DNA of 64,000 nucleotides from Ephemerocybe angulata (taxonomy: Eukaryota > Basidiomycota > Agaricomycetes > Agaricales > Psathyrellaceae). The translations under genes were made by a program, and so were the position numbers. Position 1 is the stretch's first letter; every line of letters starts with the position of its first letter. Shown piece by piece: positions 42,562-51,950 of the stretch. The stretch covers positions 992,001 through 1,056,000 of the forward strand of contig JAACJK010000165.1 of NCBI GenBank assembly GCA_013368325.1, read 5' to 3'. A model generated the notes under the pieces. The model was not told the origin of the DNA. It saw only the letters and a list, made by a program, of their open reading frames with translations, and ran no database searches.

Positions 42562-43487
42562 ATCCTCGAGAGCCGAAAATGCTCTCCCGCTTCAGCCTCG
42601 AACTGCGCAGGAATCTTCCCCCTAGGGTAGGAAGGGATAGTGATTCTGCGCTCATTGTTCGGGTCAGTCAGCGTGATGGTATGGCTACCATCTGCGTGGC
42701 AGGCCGATACTGCTCTCATGACCGCCAAGAACGGCCTTCCCAGTAAGAAGCGGTACGCAGCGTTGCGTACAACATGAAGCTGCACATATGCTACCACTCC
42801 GTTTCCACAATCTATGGGCACGTTCCTAGCCAATCCTAGAGAGGAAGCCGTGGTCTTGTTAGAGGACTGAAGTCCAATCACGAAGTCCGGATCCCAGCCA
42901 ATGCCCAACTTCAATGCTGACTCCTCACTGCACGAACACACTTGAGAGCCTTCATCGAAGATGGCCTCTTCATGTTTCGCGTTGTTGATGCGGGGAAAGA
43001 AAGCGCGAATGGGTAGTGATTCTGAAGCGGTGATCAGGGGCTTGCCCCTCTGTCGAGCGGGGTCGTCGGTCTGTAGGAAGATTTCAACCGGGTCGGGGAT
43101 AATGAGTGACCCATCGGGTATGCGTTCCACGCCGTCTGCTTGATACGCCTCTCCGAGAGGTAAATCCTCAGGTCCCAACTGCACAAAAGTTTCCACCATT
43201 GGTGTAGCCTCCGTACTGTCTTCCGAACCGGTCTCCCCTAGGAATATGCCTAGCAATTCCTTTTCGGCCTCTTCCTCCGTCAAACCTAAGTTCAAGTTGA
43301 TCTCCATCAGTTCCTCTGATAACGCCGCTTGAAGTCTTCTCGCTGCGTCTCGTTCGGATTCTGACTTTGCTCCAGCCGGTCTCCTTTTCTTCATGATTTC
43401 TTGCGCCGCCGTGCGGGCAGCTGGAGACAAAGACAAGAGGTCCTGGATGGTTACAGGGTAAGTCATTTTAAAGACCTCGCTGATCAC
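42558..43487 (-). CDS. Retrotransposon protease region, unit 2
   Basis: Identical to the unit 1 ORF (309 residues; DEGS active-site motif, LLGRPF flap-side motif). Also separated from its upstream linker by the nested element. Confidence 0.8.
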   Translation of the reverse strand: MISEVFKMTYPVTIQDLLSLSPAARTAAQEIMKKRRPAGAKSESERDAARRLQAALSEELMEINLNLGLTEEEAEKELLGIFLGETGSEDSTEATPMVETFVQLGPEDLPLGEAYQADGVERIPDGSLIIPDPVEIFLQTDDPARQRGKPLITASESLPIRAFFPRINNAKHEEAIFDEGSQVCSCSEESALKLGIGWDPDFVIGLQSSNKTTASSLGLARNVPIDCGNGVVAYVQLHVVRNAAYRFLLGRPFLAVMRAVSACHADGSHTITLTDPNNERRITIPSYPRGKIPAQFEAEAGEHFRLSRI

Positions 43488-43490
43488 CTC

Positions 43491-44882
43491 TGAAGGCGCA
43501 ACGATGCGTCTGAGTGCGAAGGGGGTTCGGGCCTCGTTGTCGACGACTCACGTAGCTCGTAGGGTAGAGGAACTAGATGTATTCTGGCGCAGAGGGGGAA
43601 TCGGAAGGAAGGTGGGTGAGCTACATGGGGGGAAGAAGCTAAGGATTGAAACGGAACGATCTCGACATAAAAAAACATATCGGAAAGCTCCGAAACTCCG
43701 ACATAGGGGTATCCATGATCTAAATGAGGTGACGTGATCAGCGCGTACGCCGGTTGCGTTCCCTACATCTCCCAGGAACTTCTCGTACTGACCCTAGGTC
43801 AGTGCGACACTTGCGAGTCGTGATAGCGAAGTCGTAGTCGAGTCTTGATCTTCAGCACAAAACCGCCCTATCGATGCGTATCTTCTGACAACTTGAGGCT
43901 ACGGCTCGGGGCTTCGAATGAGGATGCGACGGCGATACGCGATGCGACTTGAAAGTGCCCACGGATTGTGGACTAGAGTTGGTGACGGACAGGTTGCATG
44001 GGGAAGGAGGGACAGAGTCAACGCTGGAACGTGGGATGGCTGCTGAATGATGTTGCTTGGATGGTGCCGTGTTGGAGACCTTGCTGGTCGCAGAAGCATT
44101 CGGAGGACGATGGTGGTGGTAGGCGACGTGAGTGTAGAGCGAATAAACGAACGAGACGTGGTACGAATGGTGAACGAGACGAGGATGCAACCCCCAGGCA
44201 CACGGGCCCAGTCGTAGGTTGCCGATGACGAAACGAGACGCCGAGTAAACTGAATCCCCATGCCTCAACTGTTGGGCATGGCCGACTACTCCAGGCAGCT
44301 ACCGTGACTATCAGGGACTCGTAAGTTTGACTAGCCGGGCAGTACTGAGCTGGGCGCTGAGAATTGAACGTGGTGGAGGTGTGCGGCGAGCGATGCGATG
44401 CGATGCGACGAGCATGATGAGGCTTGAGGTCCGGAAGTGGGAACGGCGAGCGATAGGGGTAGGCAGCGACGGCGATGGTTGGGACTCCAGATCCGGGATT
44501 GCAATAGACGGAGTGGTGAAGGAACGAGTGGGAAGAAGTACGACGTACGAGCCAGAGGTGAGTGTCTCGAACAAAGGATGGAACCCCCTCGCGGTGGGCT
44601 CCAGTTGAAGGCGCAACGATGCGTCTGAGTGCGAAGGGGGTTCGGGCCTCGTTGTCGACGACTCACGTAGCTCGTAGGGTAGAGGAACTAGATGTATTCT
44701 GGCGCAGAGGGGGAATCGGAAGGAAGGTGGGTGAGCTACATGGGGGGAAGAAGCTAAGGAACGAAACGGAACGATCTCGACATAAAAAAACATATCGGAA
44801 AGCTCCGAAACTCCGACATAGGGGTATCCATGATCTAAATGAGGTGACGTGATCGGCGCGTACGCCGGTTGCGTTCCCTACA
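43491..44882 (-). mobile_element. Nested non-autonomous LTR element, unit 2
   Basis: Same 1,392-base element at the same site as in unit 1; LTRs at 43491-43767 and 44606-44882, target duplication CCTC at 43487-43490 and 44883-44886, primer-binding site at 44584-44603. Its presence in both units shows that it landed before the tandem array formed. Confidence 0.85.
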
Positions 44883-45249
44883 CCTCCACAACCCTTGCTT
44901 TGTCTATACTGCTAGTCCGCTTGGGCTGTACCCCTTTTTCTCCCTGCCTAGGCGGTTTGGGATCAGGTCGCGCGCCAGGCGCTTCCTCCCTCCTTTCCGC
45001 CGGGACGGGCTGCGTCCGTAGAGGTGGAACATCGACATATGGGAACATCTTCGGCCTAGGCGGCGAGATGATTTCCAAGCCGTGTGGTTCCAACCTTTGT
45101 TTTGTATTGTTTTTGGGTTTTCCTATTTTTCTGACTACCTCTTCCTCTTCTTCATCTTCGCTCTCCGTTTCTGTTTCTACTGAAGCTGCCCGGGGCTTAC
45201 TTCCACTCGCTCGAGGAGGATTCGGGTGTCCCTTCCTCGAGCTCTTCAA
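44878..45249 (-). CDS. Linker ORF between gag and protease, unit 2 (truncated)
   Basis: Identical to the 29661-30032 ORF; 123 residues ending where the nested LTR begins. Confidence 0.7.
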   Translation of the reverse strand: MKSSRKGHPNPPRASGSKPRAASVETETESEDEEEEEVVRKIGKPKNNTKQRLEPHGLEIISPPRPKMFPYVDVPPLRTQPVPAERREEAPGARPDPKPPRQGEKGVQPKRTSSIDKARVVEV

Positions 45250-46645
45250 AAATCCCGTTCCTGGTTGGCGCGCGTGTTAATCGCGTATTGCTCAATGGCA
45301 CCAACCCGCTTGCCCAGATCCTGGACCGCTAAGAGAACATCACGAGCTGTTGGTTCAGGAGGAGGCGGCGCAGCTGGGGCCGGAGTCTCCTTTCCCATCG
45401 CAGACAAGATTTGGTTGGTCATGCCTGCGATAGTCTGGTGGAAGACTTCGTGTGTCACCAACTCGTCGTCCCACTCCTGTCCATAGGCGTCGTAATAAGG
45501 GGTGTGTTCTTCCTGATAATTGACCGAGGCGCCTCCTGCCCAAGCCTGATCCACTCTTTGCTTCATAGTAGACCCGTCTGGGTGACGAGAGCGCACAAGG
45601 GTATTATTCACGTAGATAGGACCCCTCGGGATCTGTTGAGTGAACTTCCCGGCCGCTCTATCCTTTTCCATTTCTGCGCACTCGCCAATGCCATGACCTG
45701 CCACCCCGCAGTAGAAGCACGAGAAGTTAGCTCCAGGCGGCTTTGGATACATGCCTGGTTTCATCGCACTGCTCGCCCCTCCTGAAGGTGCATACGGCGG
45801 CTTCTGGGCTTGGACGTAAGTCTGGCGAGCCGCTCCTGTTTCTAGGGCGCTTAACTTAGCGCTTAATTTCTGGATTTCCGTTTTGAAAGTATCCATGCCT
45901 GCGAAGACATCCTGGAAATGAGAGGAGAAGTCTTCCTGCTTGACTTCGGCTTCACGGGCTACTGTCATCTTGCCGCTAGGGCTCGACCTTTTATAAGTAG
46001 CTTGTGACTCTTCCTCGGCGAGAAGTCCAAACGGTCCATCTGCCGCGGCGTCAACCAGTTTAGTGGCATGCTCCATGACTTCTATGATTCCCCAAGGATC
46101 TTCCAAGGTGCGACCATTGGCAACCCCTTTGGTCTCCAACCTTTCCCTTAACACTTCCCGGAAGCTGGGCTTCAGACATTCCAAGAACTGCTTGACCAAG
46201 TCACGGTTCGAAACCAGCGGCGGCACCTCTTCGATGAGCGGCTTCGCCTCTGCTTTGAACCCCAACATAAAGTCGTAATAGCCAGGCCGCTCGTCTTTTC
46301 CAATAGGACGGACGATTAACGCAGCGCAGAGCTTTTCAAGCCGTTCTATGGATCCTCCTTTATAGCGCACAGTCTTGGGTAGGGTACTTTCCACGGCCTT
46401 TCTCCAGTTTGCCCAACTAAAGGGAGCTTGTCCTCCCGTCAGCTGTGCCCATTTTCTAGCAATGTCCAAGTTTAGGTAGGCCAACGCTTGCTCTACCACT
46501 TCCTGGTCCTTCTCTAAGATCCCAGCCGCCTTGGCTGCCACTTCTACGCCGTTCAAGAACTTGATCGCGCTTGCGGGTGAAGCGGGATCATAAGTAGGCC
46601 TGTTAGTGGAAAAGAGACTAGGCATCTTATCCTTCCTACTCCTGG
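45246..46645 (-). CDS. gag: Retrotransposon gag, unit 2
   Basis: Identical to unit 1 gag (459 residues from the ATG at 46625; CCHC knuckle at residues 303-316). The possible 5' exon is at 47183-47234. Confidence 0.88.
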
Positions 46646-47569
46646 CTGTGGCGAAGACGCCGGCTGATGTCGGACGAGCGACGAGCAGAGAGCAGAGAGC
46701 AGAGGAGCAGAGGTCGGACGAGCGACGAGCAGCGATGCAGATACAAGAGCTGTATAGTCAAAGGTAAATAGGATACAGGGAATAGGAGCAAAGCGACTAT
46801 GTACCTGTATAGTCAAAGAGATCAAGTGGGGAATAATGAACGAGTAGCTACGAGTATATATGTGTCCAGATGATCTCGAACGAAAATAGAACAATAGAAT
46901 GATCCAAAGAACAATAGAGTCCATATGAGTCGATATGACTAAAAGGCAGCGCGCGGGCAGTGCGCCTGAGAACAAAGGTGCGAACAAGGTGTGAACGTGC
47001 TGTGCACGAGAATAAGAAGCATGAACGTGCTGTGCATGAAGTGAGGGGAAGGCTCAGAAGAGCGAAGGCAGTGTGAAGGTGTGCAAGGGTGTGCAAAGGT
47101 GTGCAAGAGTGTGCAGGAATGCGCACGAATGAATAGTAAAGGAAGAAATGAAAGGAAAAGAAGAGAAAATAGGTAGGCTGACCGGTGTTCACGACACTGG
47201 CATTGCCCGAGTTGCTACTGTCTGAATCACCCATTTTTCTCTTTGGTAATAAGAGTTCCGATTCTATTTCCGATTCTGAAGATAATTCGGTAAGCGGGCT
47301 CCCAAATTGTTCAAGAGCCTCTTCGAAAGTTTCCTGTTCTGTCGAGTCTGGAGTGTCTGCTCTTCGACTCTTTGCTGCCTTTACTTTTCTCGTGCTAGGA
47401 TACTGTCTAACGTCGACCGCACCAGCTGACTGAGAGTTCCTAGTTTGCCTAGTAGCTACGGGTTGCGACCCGCTTGAAGTAGGCGTGTTGGTATTTGTTG
47501 CTTTTGCTCAAAGCAACCCCTTTTCCTGTTCTACTTTGTTGGAGAGGAGGTGTGAAACCGAATCTTCAC
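46646..47569 (-). other. Leader region of the retrotransposon (unit 2)
   Basis: Same content as 31429-32352, including the GTGTGCAAGG repeats and the open frame without ATG. Confidence 0.5.
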
Positions 47570-47589
47570 CCCCCTCGCGGTGGGCTCCA
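47570..47589 (-). promoter_or_regulatory. Primer-binding site, unit 2
   Basis: TGGAGCCCACCGCGAGGGGG on the minus strand, three bases downstream of LTR3. Confidence 0.75.
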
Positions 47590-47592
47590 ATT

Positions 47593-48801
47593 TGATGCGA
47601 AGTGCGGAGAAAAGACACAAACGATGACAATCGTTTGCAACCAAAACCAACCACACAAACACAAAGGCCGAGTTCGTTGGAAGAGAGCGGCGTGGCCGGA
47701 GGGTACAATTCTCGACGGTTACACACCACACAAAACCAACTCCAAGAAGAGACTACGCTCGTGAGAGGCGTAGGCAAGTCTATTTAACTAAGCGGACTGA
47801 GGAAGTAGTATGTCTCGACTCAGTAGGCAAAGCGTTCCAGTTTCCGTTTCACGAATCCTCAAAAGCCGACGCGGCGTAATGAAAGAGACACAAAGTACGA
47901 TTGAGAGAGAGAGATTAAATCTGAAGTATACAAGCTAGAGAAACTAAGTGCTACGCGGTTTTACTTTTATAGTGTGACCCCCTTGGTCACAGTCACGCCG
48001 TCTACGATTTTCCTTCAATTTTCTAGGGTGCTAAGTCGTGCGGTCGCGAGGCTTGAGTCGGTTGTTGCTTGGTTTCGCGCTAAGTTGGACGCGGCGCAAC
48101 ATGCCGAGGATGCCGCTCCGTTATTGATGACCCTGTTTTCCTTTTATAGTGACGCGGGCTTATTCCTCTCGCGCTTGGACTCTCCGTTGTGGAGCTCCCT
48201 TGCATTTCGAGGGACTCACCCCTGTTATTCCTGTTATCCTTTTTCCGGGTGTGGTCGGACAGCCTTGGGCTGACGAGACCGCCTCGCGTGAAACGTCTAA
48301 GTCTGAAGCCGCCCGTGCCGAGTTTCGGGTTTTGCCGACGCGGTCGGAAAACTCCGAGTGCCGCGAGTGCCGTTGCTCCTGCTGCCTGGTATCCCTGCGC
48401 TGCCTTGCCTTTCCTTGCTCGATTGAGCGGGGATCCTTTGTTTGAGAATTCAGACGGCCTGACTCGCTATCCGACTCGCCAGGTGTGGTACCCTTGGGTG
48501 GCGAGGAGGGGTTGTTGTTGCTGGCGCCCTAAGTGTTTCGCTCGCACCAGGACTCTAAGACCTTTCGTACACGACTTGTCAAACCGCTCAGTCACCCTGA
48601 GGCGGTTTCCGTACTAATCCGTCTTACTAGTGATCACCAGTGTCCCCTACTCGAGCGGCGTCTGAAGTGCTCCCTTTTGTCTCAACCCAGGTTCTGATCT
48701 TGGAGACCAATGTAAGCGGTGTAGTGCTTAGTGCTCGAGTCGGTGCTACGACCTTTACACATACGACCGTAAAACCGCGAAAATAGTCCACGGTCGTATC
48801 A
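47593..48801 (-). repeat. LTR3 (5' LTR of the array)
   Basis: 1,209 bases; private difference G at 48653 where the other two have A. The final CA (48800-48801) is followed directly by the ACGT target duplication. Confidence 0.95.
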
Positions 48802-48805
48802 ACGT
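48802..48805. repeat. Target-site duplication, right (ACGT)
   Basis: Matches 17155-17158 at the other end of the 31.6 kb array. Confidence 0.8.
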
Positions 48806-49560
48806 CAGCTCCCCTCAGTGTATGTTTTCCCACCCCCAACTTTCTTCTTCCCCTACTGACATCAGCCAAAAGCCGACTCGTCCTCGGGCAGTGGGGCTTC
48901 CTCGTCCACCGTGCCTGCCCCATCCAACGATGGACCACCGAGCGCCTTGACCGTTGAGGCGCTCATCACCGCCTTGAGCACTTTGGGGCTCAACGTCAGT
49001 GGTGAGCATCCCTATCCATCTCGCACGATCTTTATTCATTAGTGACTGTTCAGGCTCGACATCTACCGGGGCTGCGACTACCAGTACCAACACAACCGGC
49101 GGCCCCATCCTCACAGGTGGTGTCCCTCGTGTCTCTCCCTTGAGCGGTGGTCCAGCGCCTGCGCCTCCCGCCCCTGCGCCTGCTGCTCCTGCCGCCCCTG
49201 CGCCTTCCACTCCTGCCGCCCCCATCTCCGCTCCTGCCGCCCCCGGCGGCAGCACCGAGGGCGCCACCATGCTCACTGGCTTTGTATGCGCGCATTGCAA
49301 CACCCACAATCTCCTTCGCCCAGTGAAGGATACGTGGTACGTGGTAACGGTTGGACGCCAAGTCGGTGTTTTTCAAGGCTGGTACATACGATATGTTCAA
49401 TTCTTTTAACTCGCCGCTGACCTTCACCCTCGTCTCCACAGTTCCCGGCGCCTGTTACCGGAAGTACCCCAGCCGCGAGCAGGCCGATGCGGCATACCAA
49501 CAGGCTAGGGCCCAGGGAAATGTTCACATCGTCGCCCCTCCCGCCCCTCCTCCCTCTTGA
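48802..49560 (+). pseudogene. 3' part of the split host gene: RNase H1 N-terminal/viroplasmin-like domain
   Basis: Resumes the frame begun at 17061. Exon 1 ends at 48819 (GTATGT donor); exon 2 is 48873-49001 (ALITALSTLGLNVS) and exon 3 starts at 49054. Exon 3 has a Pro/Ala-rich linker, a CxxC pair (VCAHCNTHN) and WYVVTVGRQVGVFQGW. The last exon, from about 49441, gives VPGACYRKYPSREQADAAY and ends at 49560. WYVVTVGRxVGVF...V.GA.Y.KYPS...A is the pattern of the caulimovirus viroplasmin/RNase H1 N-terminal fold (PF01693-like), which binds RNA:DNA hybrid. The splice between the last two exons does not join in phase with the obvious donor, so a microexon or small frameshift may exist. Without its 5' end this part lacks a start. 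Confidence 0.65.
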
Positions 49561-49837
49561 GCGGTTGTAAGTTTCTCGCCGGGCCACTCCCCTTCTTGAT
49601 CACCTCCTTTCCGTCCGTCGTATCCTCGCTGCATGTTACCTGGACTATGTACTTTTGTATCTCGATGATGTTCGCATGTTGTAATCTGTTGCCTTTCCTG
49701 TCGTGCTGCTGCTAGTCCGTGCTCCTGTTGCTCTCGTTTCGTATATTTATGTAAAATCGTAGAAAATCCCAATAAGTATACCCTATCGTTCAAACCGCTT
49801 TGTGTTGATAATGGCATCAGCGCTACAACGTATATGA

Positions 49838-50623
49838 TTAAAAGGCACTAAGAACGACTGCCTTGACTTGGAAGCTGAGGGTATGGCAATTGAAGTCCCG
49901 AATCAGTTCCTGATGATCGACCATCGCTGCACACATGAGCTCATTAAGCGCAGCGACTACTTCTCTGATATTGCTCGCCACAGCATTGGCCCTCTTGAAC
50001 TCATCGTCCCAGGCGCCAACCAAGTTCAGGAGCTGATCTTGGTATTTCTTCAACTTGCCCGAGAGCTTGTCAAACCCAACACAGTGCTGATTGATGCCAT
50101 CCTTTGCCTTCGTGAGGTCCATCGGACTTGCTAAACAGAAATCGCGACAGACGCCCGTCAAGAAGTCGTTGACTGGTTTGTTGCCGAGCAAGGCCTTGAG
50201 CTGAATTATAGCGGCATTGACTCTTTTTGACCAGTACTTGACATTCAACGCATGCTCTCTACAAGATGTCCCCAATTGTATGTGTTAGCAAAGCAATCAT
50301 TCCAGAGCCGGCGACTTACTCTTCAGCCGTTCGGCTAGGCTTAGACTTTCCAGGGGCCTCTAGTGCACTACTACTATAGCTATGTGTTATGATGGTGTCG
50401 TGATAAATTTAAACAGCTACTTGCCTAGCACTTGGCTTGGAATCCGCCTTAGCCTTTGCGCGCTTCTTCAGTATGTGCTTTCTGTGGCTTTTGACATGTA
50501 TTAGCTATATAGCATCGAAATAAACATGTCTAAGGGTGCATACCTATTGTAATACTTCGTGCTTTTGACTCTGTTTGCTTCTGCGATTTGTTCGGGGGTG
50601 TGGTAGAGACGTGGTCGCCCCAT
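49838..50623 (-). CDS. Small MGRPxLYHTPEQ-family protein with helical C-terminus
   Basis: Four exons on the minus strand, 50623-50544, 50481-50427, 50378-50320 and 50258-49838, 204 residues. It begins MGRPRLYHTPEQIAEANRVK followed by a KYYNRKHILKKRAKAKA basic segment; the GRPR core resembles an AT-hook. I recall similar starts in many agaricomycete hypothetical proteins. The C-terminal ~140 residues are helical (CREHALNVKYWSKRVN region, then ALLGNKPVNDFL and AWDDEFKRANAVASN). Intron 2 starts with GC (AG|GCAAGT), the consensus of the rare GC-AG class; the other introns are GT-AG. Function unknown; binding to DNA is a guess from the basic N-terminus. Confidence 0.65.
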
Positions 50624-51090
50624 TATGGTGGAAGTATAGGATTAAGTTCAATAGCGCGAGTGAACTCTGCTCGAAATTGACCCAAGTCTTACTTTTACTA
50701 AGGCCGAGGATTTACACTTCGAGAGATATCTTGTTTTGAAGCTAACTTTAATCCAGATTTAACTATGATTTTCCTGTGATTTGTCTTCGGTATTCTGGAG
50801 TACCAAATCGCAATATGTTTGGCGGCGGTTAGGTCTGCTGGTGAGCTTTGCTCTCGTTTGGCTTCAATTTGGCCATTCGAAGACGCATTAGTCAGTCAAA
50901 ACGAACTGGACGGGCTGGAATCGTACGATCCTCCCTTTCCCCCAACCTTCCTTACCTTCTCTCTCCTCTACGGAGCCGGCCAAGTCAATCCACCAGTTGT
51001 TGGCGCCTATTCTTACTGATACCATGCTGTGAGTCTAGTCCAATACAGTAATTAGCCGGTTATTGACCGACGAATCTAGTTGCCGACCTC
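50624..51090. other. Intergenic, presumed divergent promoter region
   Basis: Separates the minus-strand gene starting at 50623 from the plus-strand gene starting at 51091. A short open frame (50819-51019) has no support. Confidence 0.45.
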
Positions 51091-51950
51091 ATGCCTACCT
51101 TGAAACTCCCCCCCGAATGCGGCTTTATTCAAGAACGAGAAAAGGCCATGTATCTGAACATTGCCGCCTTCTGGTACCGGCAAGCAGAGAAGGCCGGAAA
51201 GCTTAATGAGTTTATGAACCAATTGTTCGCCAAGTTCTTCAGCTCCTACCCTGAGGAGCATCTGCAGGATATCGAGGAGCGTGTTGAGAATCTTATGGTA
51301 GTAAGTCAGTCCTAAGGGCCCAATTCGTCTTTCTATGAGGCAATGGTCTGACGAGGTGTTCTTTACTCCAGCGCATCACTGAGCACATGGCATGGGTGCA
51401 TCAAGGGACGCGGCGCATCCGACCGACGATGCAGTGGGAAGTACTTTTTGCGCTGCCTCGTTGGCAGTACCATCTCCTTGGGGTACGCAGCGCACCCCAT
51501 ATTCCTAACACAGCTTTGTTCATATCCCCTTTTATAGAGGCAGCTGTTCAGGGATCTCAAGGTACTACAAAAGGAACAAAGGATGACGAAAGCTCCCATT
51601 GAGTACCCATTCCTTATTCTTTACAAGCACATAGTTCTCATCATCGAAATCGCATGCAGGGCTCGTACGTTGTCGTGGATCTCTATCTAGTGGAGGGTGA
51701 GCCAACTGTGGAGGTGATCTGTGAAGAAGACGGGAGCTCCGAAGATGAGGGCAGCTCTGAATCCGAATCCGACATCAATCCCAACACCACCGAGCAGGAG
51801 GGGAGCGACGCTCATGACTCCGATGACAACATGTCCAATGGCAACAGCGACGACACCTCTGACGAGTCCAGTAGTGTCACGATGGAGGAGAATGTGGTCA
51901 ACGCTGGTCCTGAGTACGAGAGTGATGTATTTGATCTCGACTCACTCTAG
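51091..51950 (+). CDS. Hypothetical protein with N-terminal helical module and acidic tail
   Basis: Exon 1 (51091-51300) gives 70 residues including NIAAFWYRQAEKAGKLNEFM and QLFAKFFSSYPEEHLQDIEE, similar to the starts of the genes at 13091-15944 and 16403-16830. It ends at a GTAAGT donor. Exon 2 starts at 51372 (RITEHMAWVHQGTRRIRPTM) and probably ends at 51442. A further short exon (about 51539-51597, RQLFRDLKVLQKEQRMTK) and the last exon from about 51660 (GSYVVVDLYLVEGEPTVEV) follow, but the junction between them is not resolved. The last ~75 residues are Asp/Glu/Ser-rich and end FDLDSL. Function unknown. The module followed by an acidic tail is shared with several hypothetical genes nearby. 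Confidence 0.5.

Larger units (their letters stand above)
32376..48801 (-). mobile_element. Ty3/Gypsy-type retrotransposon, unit 2 (LTR2 to LTR3)
   Basis: Second unit, offset exactly 15,217 bases from unit 1, with the same gene order and the same nested insertion at the same base. Differences from unit 1 that I could find inside the unit are few: 34990 (T for C, silent in gene A), 37754 (A for C, in a gene B intron) and 38551 (A for G, silent in gene B). Confidence 0.95.

Noticed and set aside
17159..48801. CRISPR-like interpretation of the 15,217-base periodic repeat
   Set aside because: Unit size, LTR structure, target duplication and gag-pol content identify a retrotransposon array.
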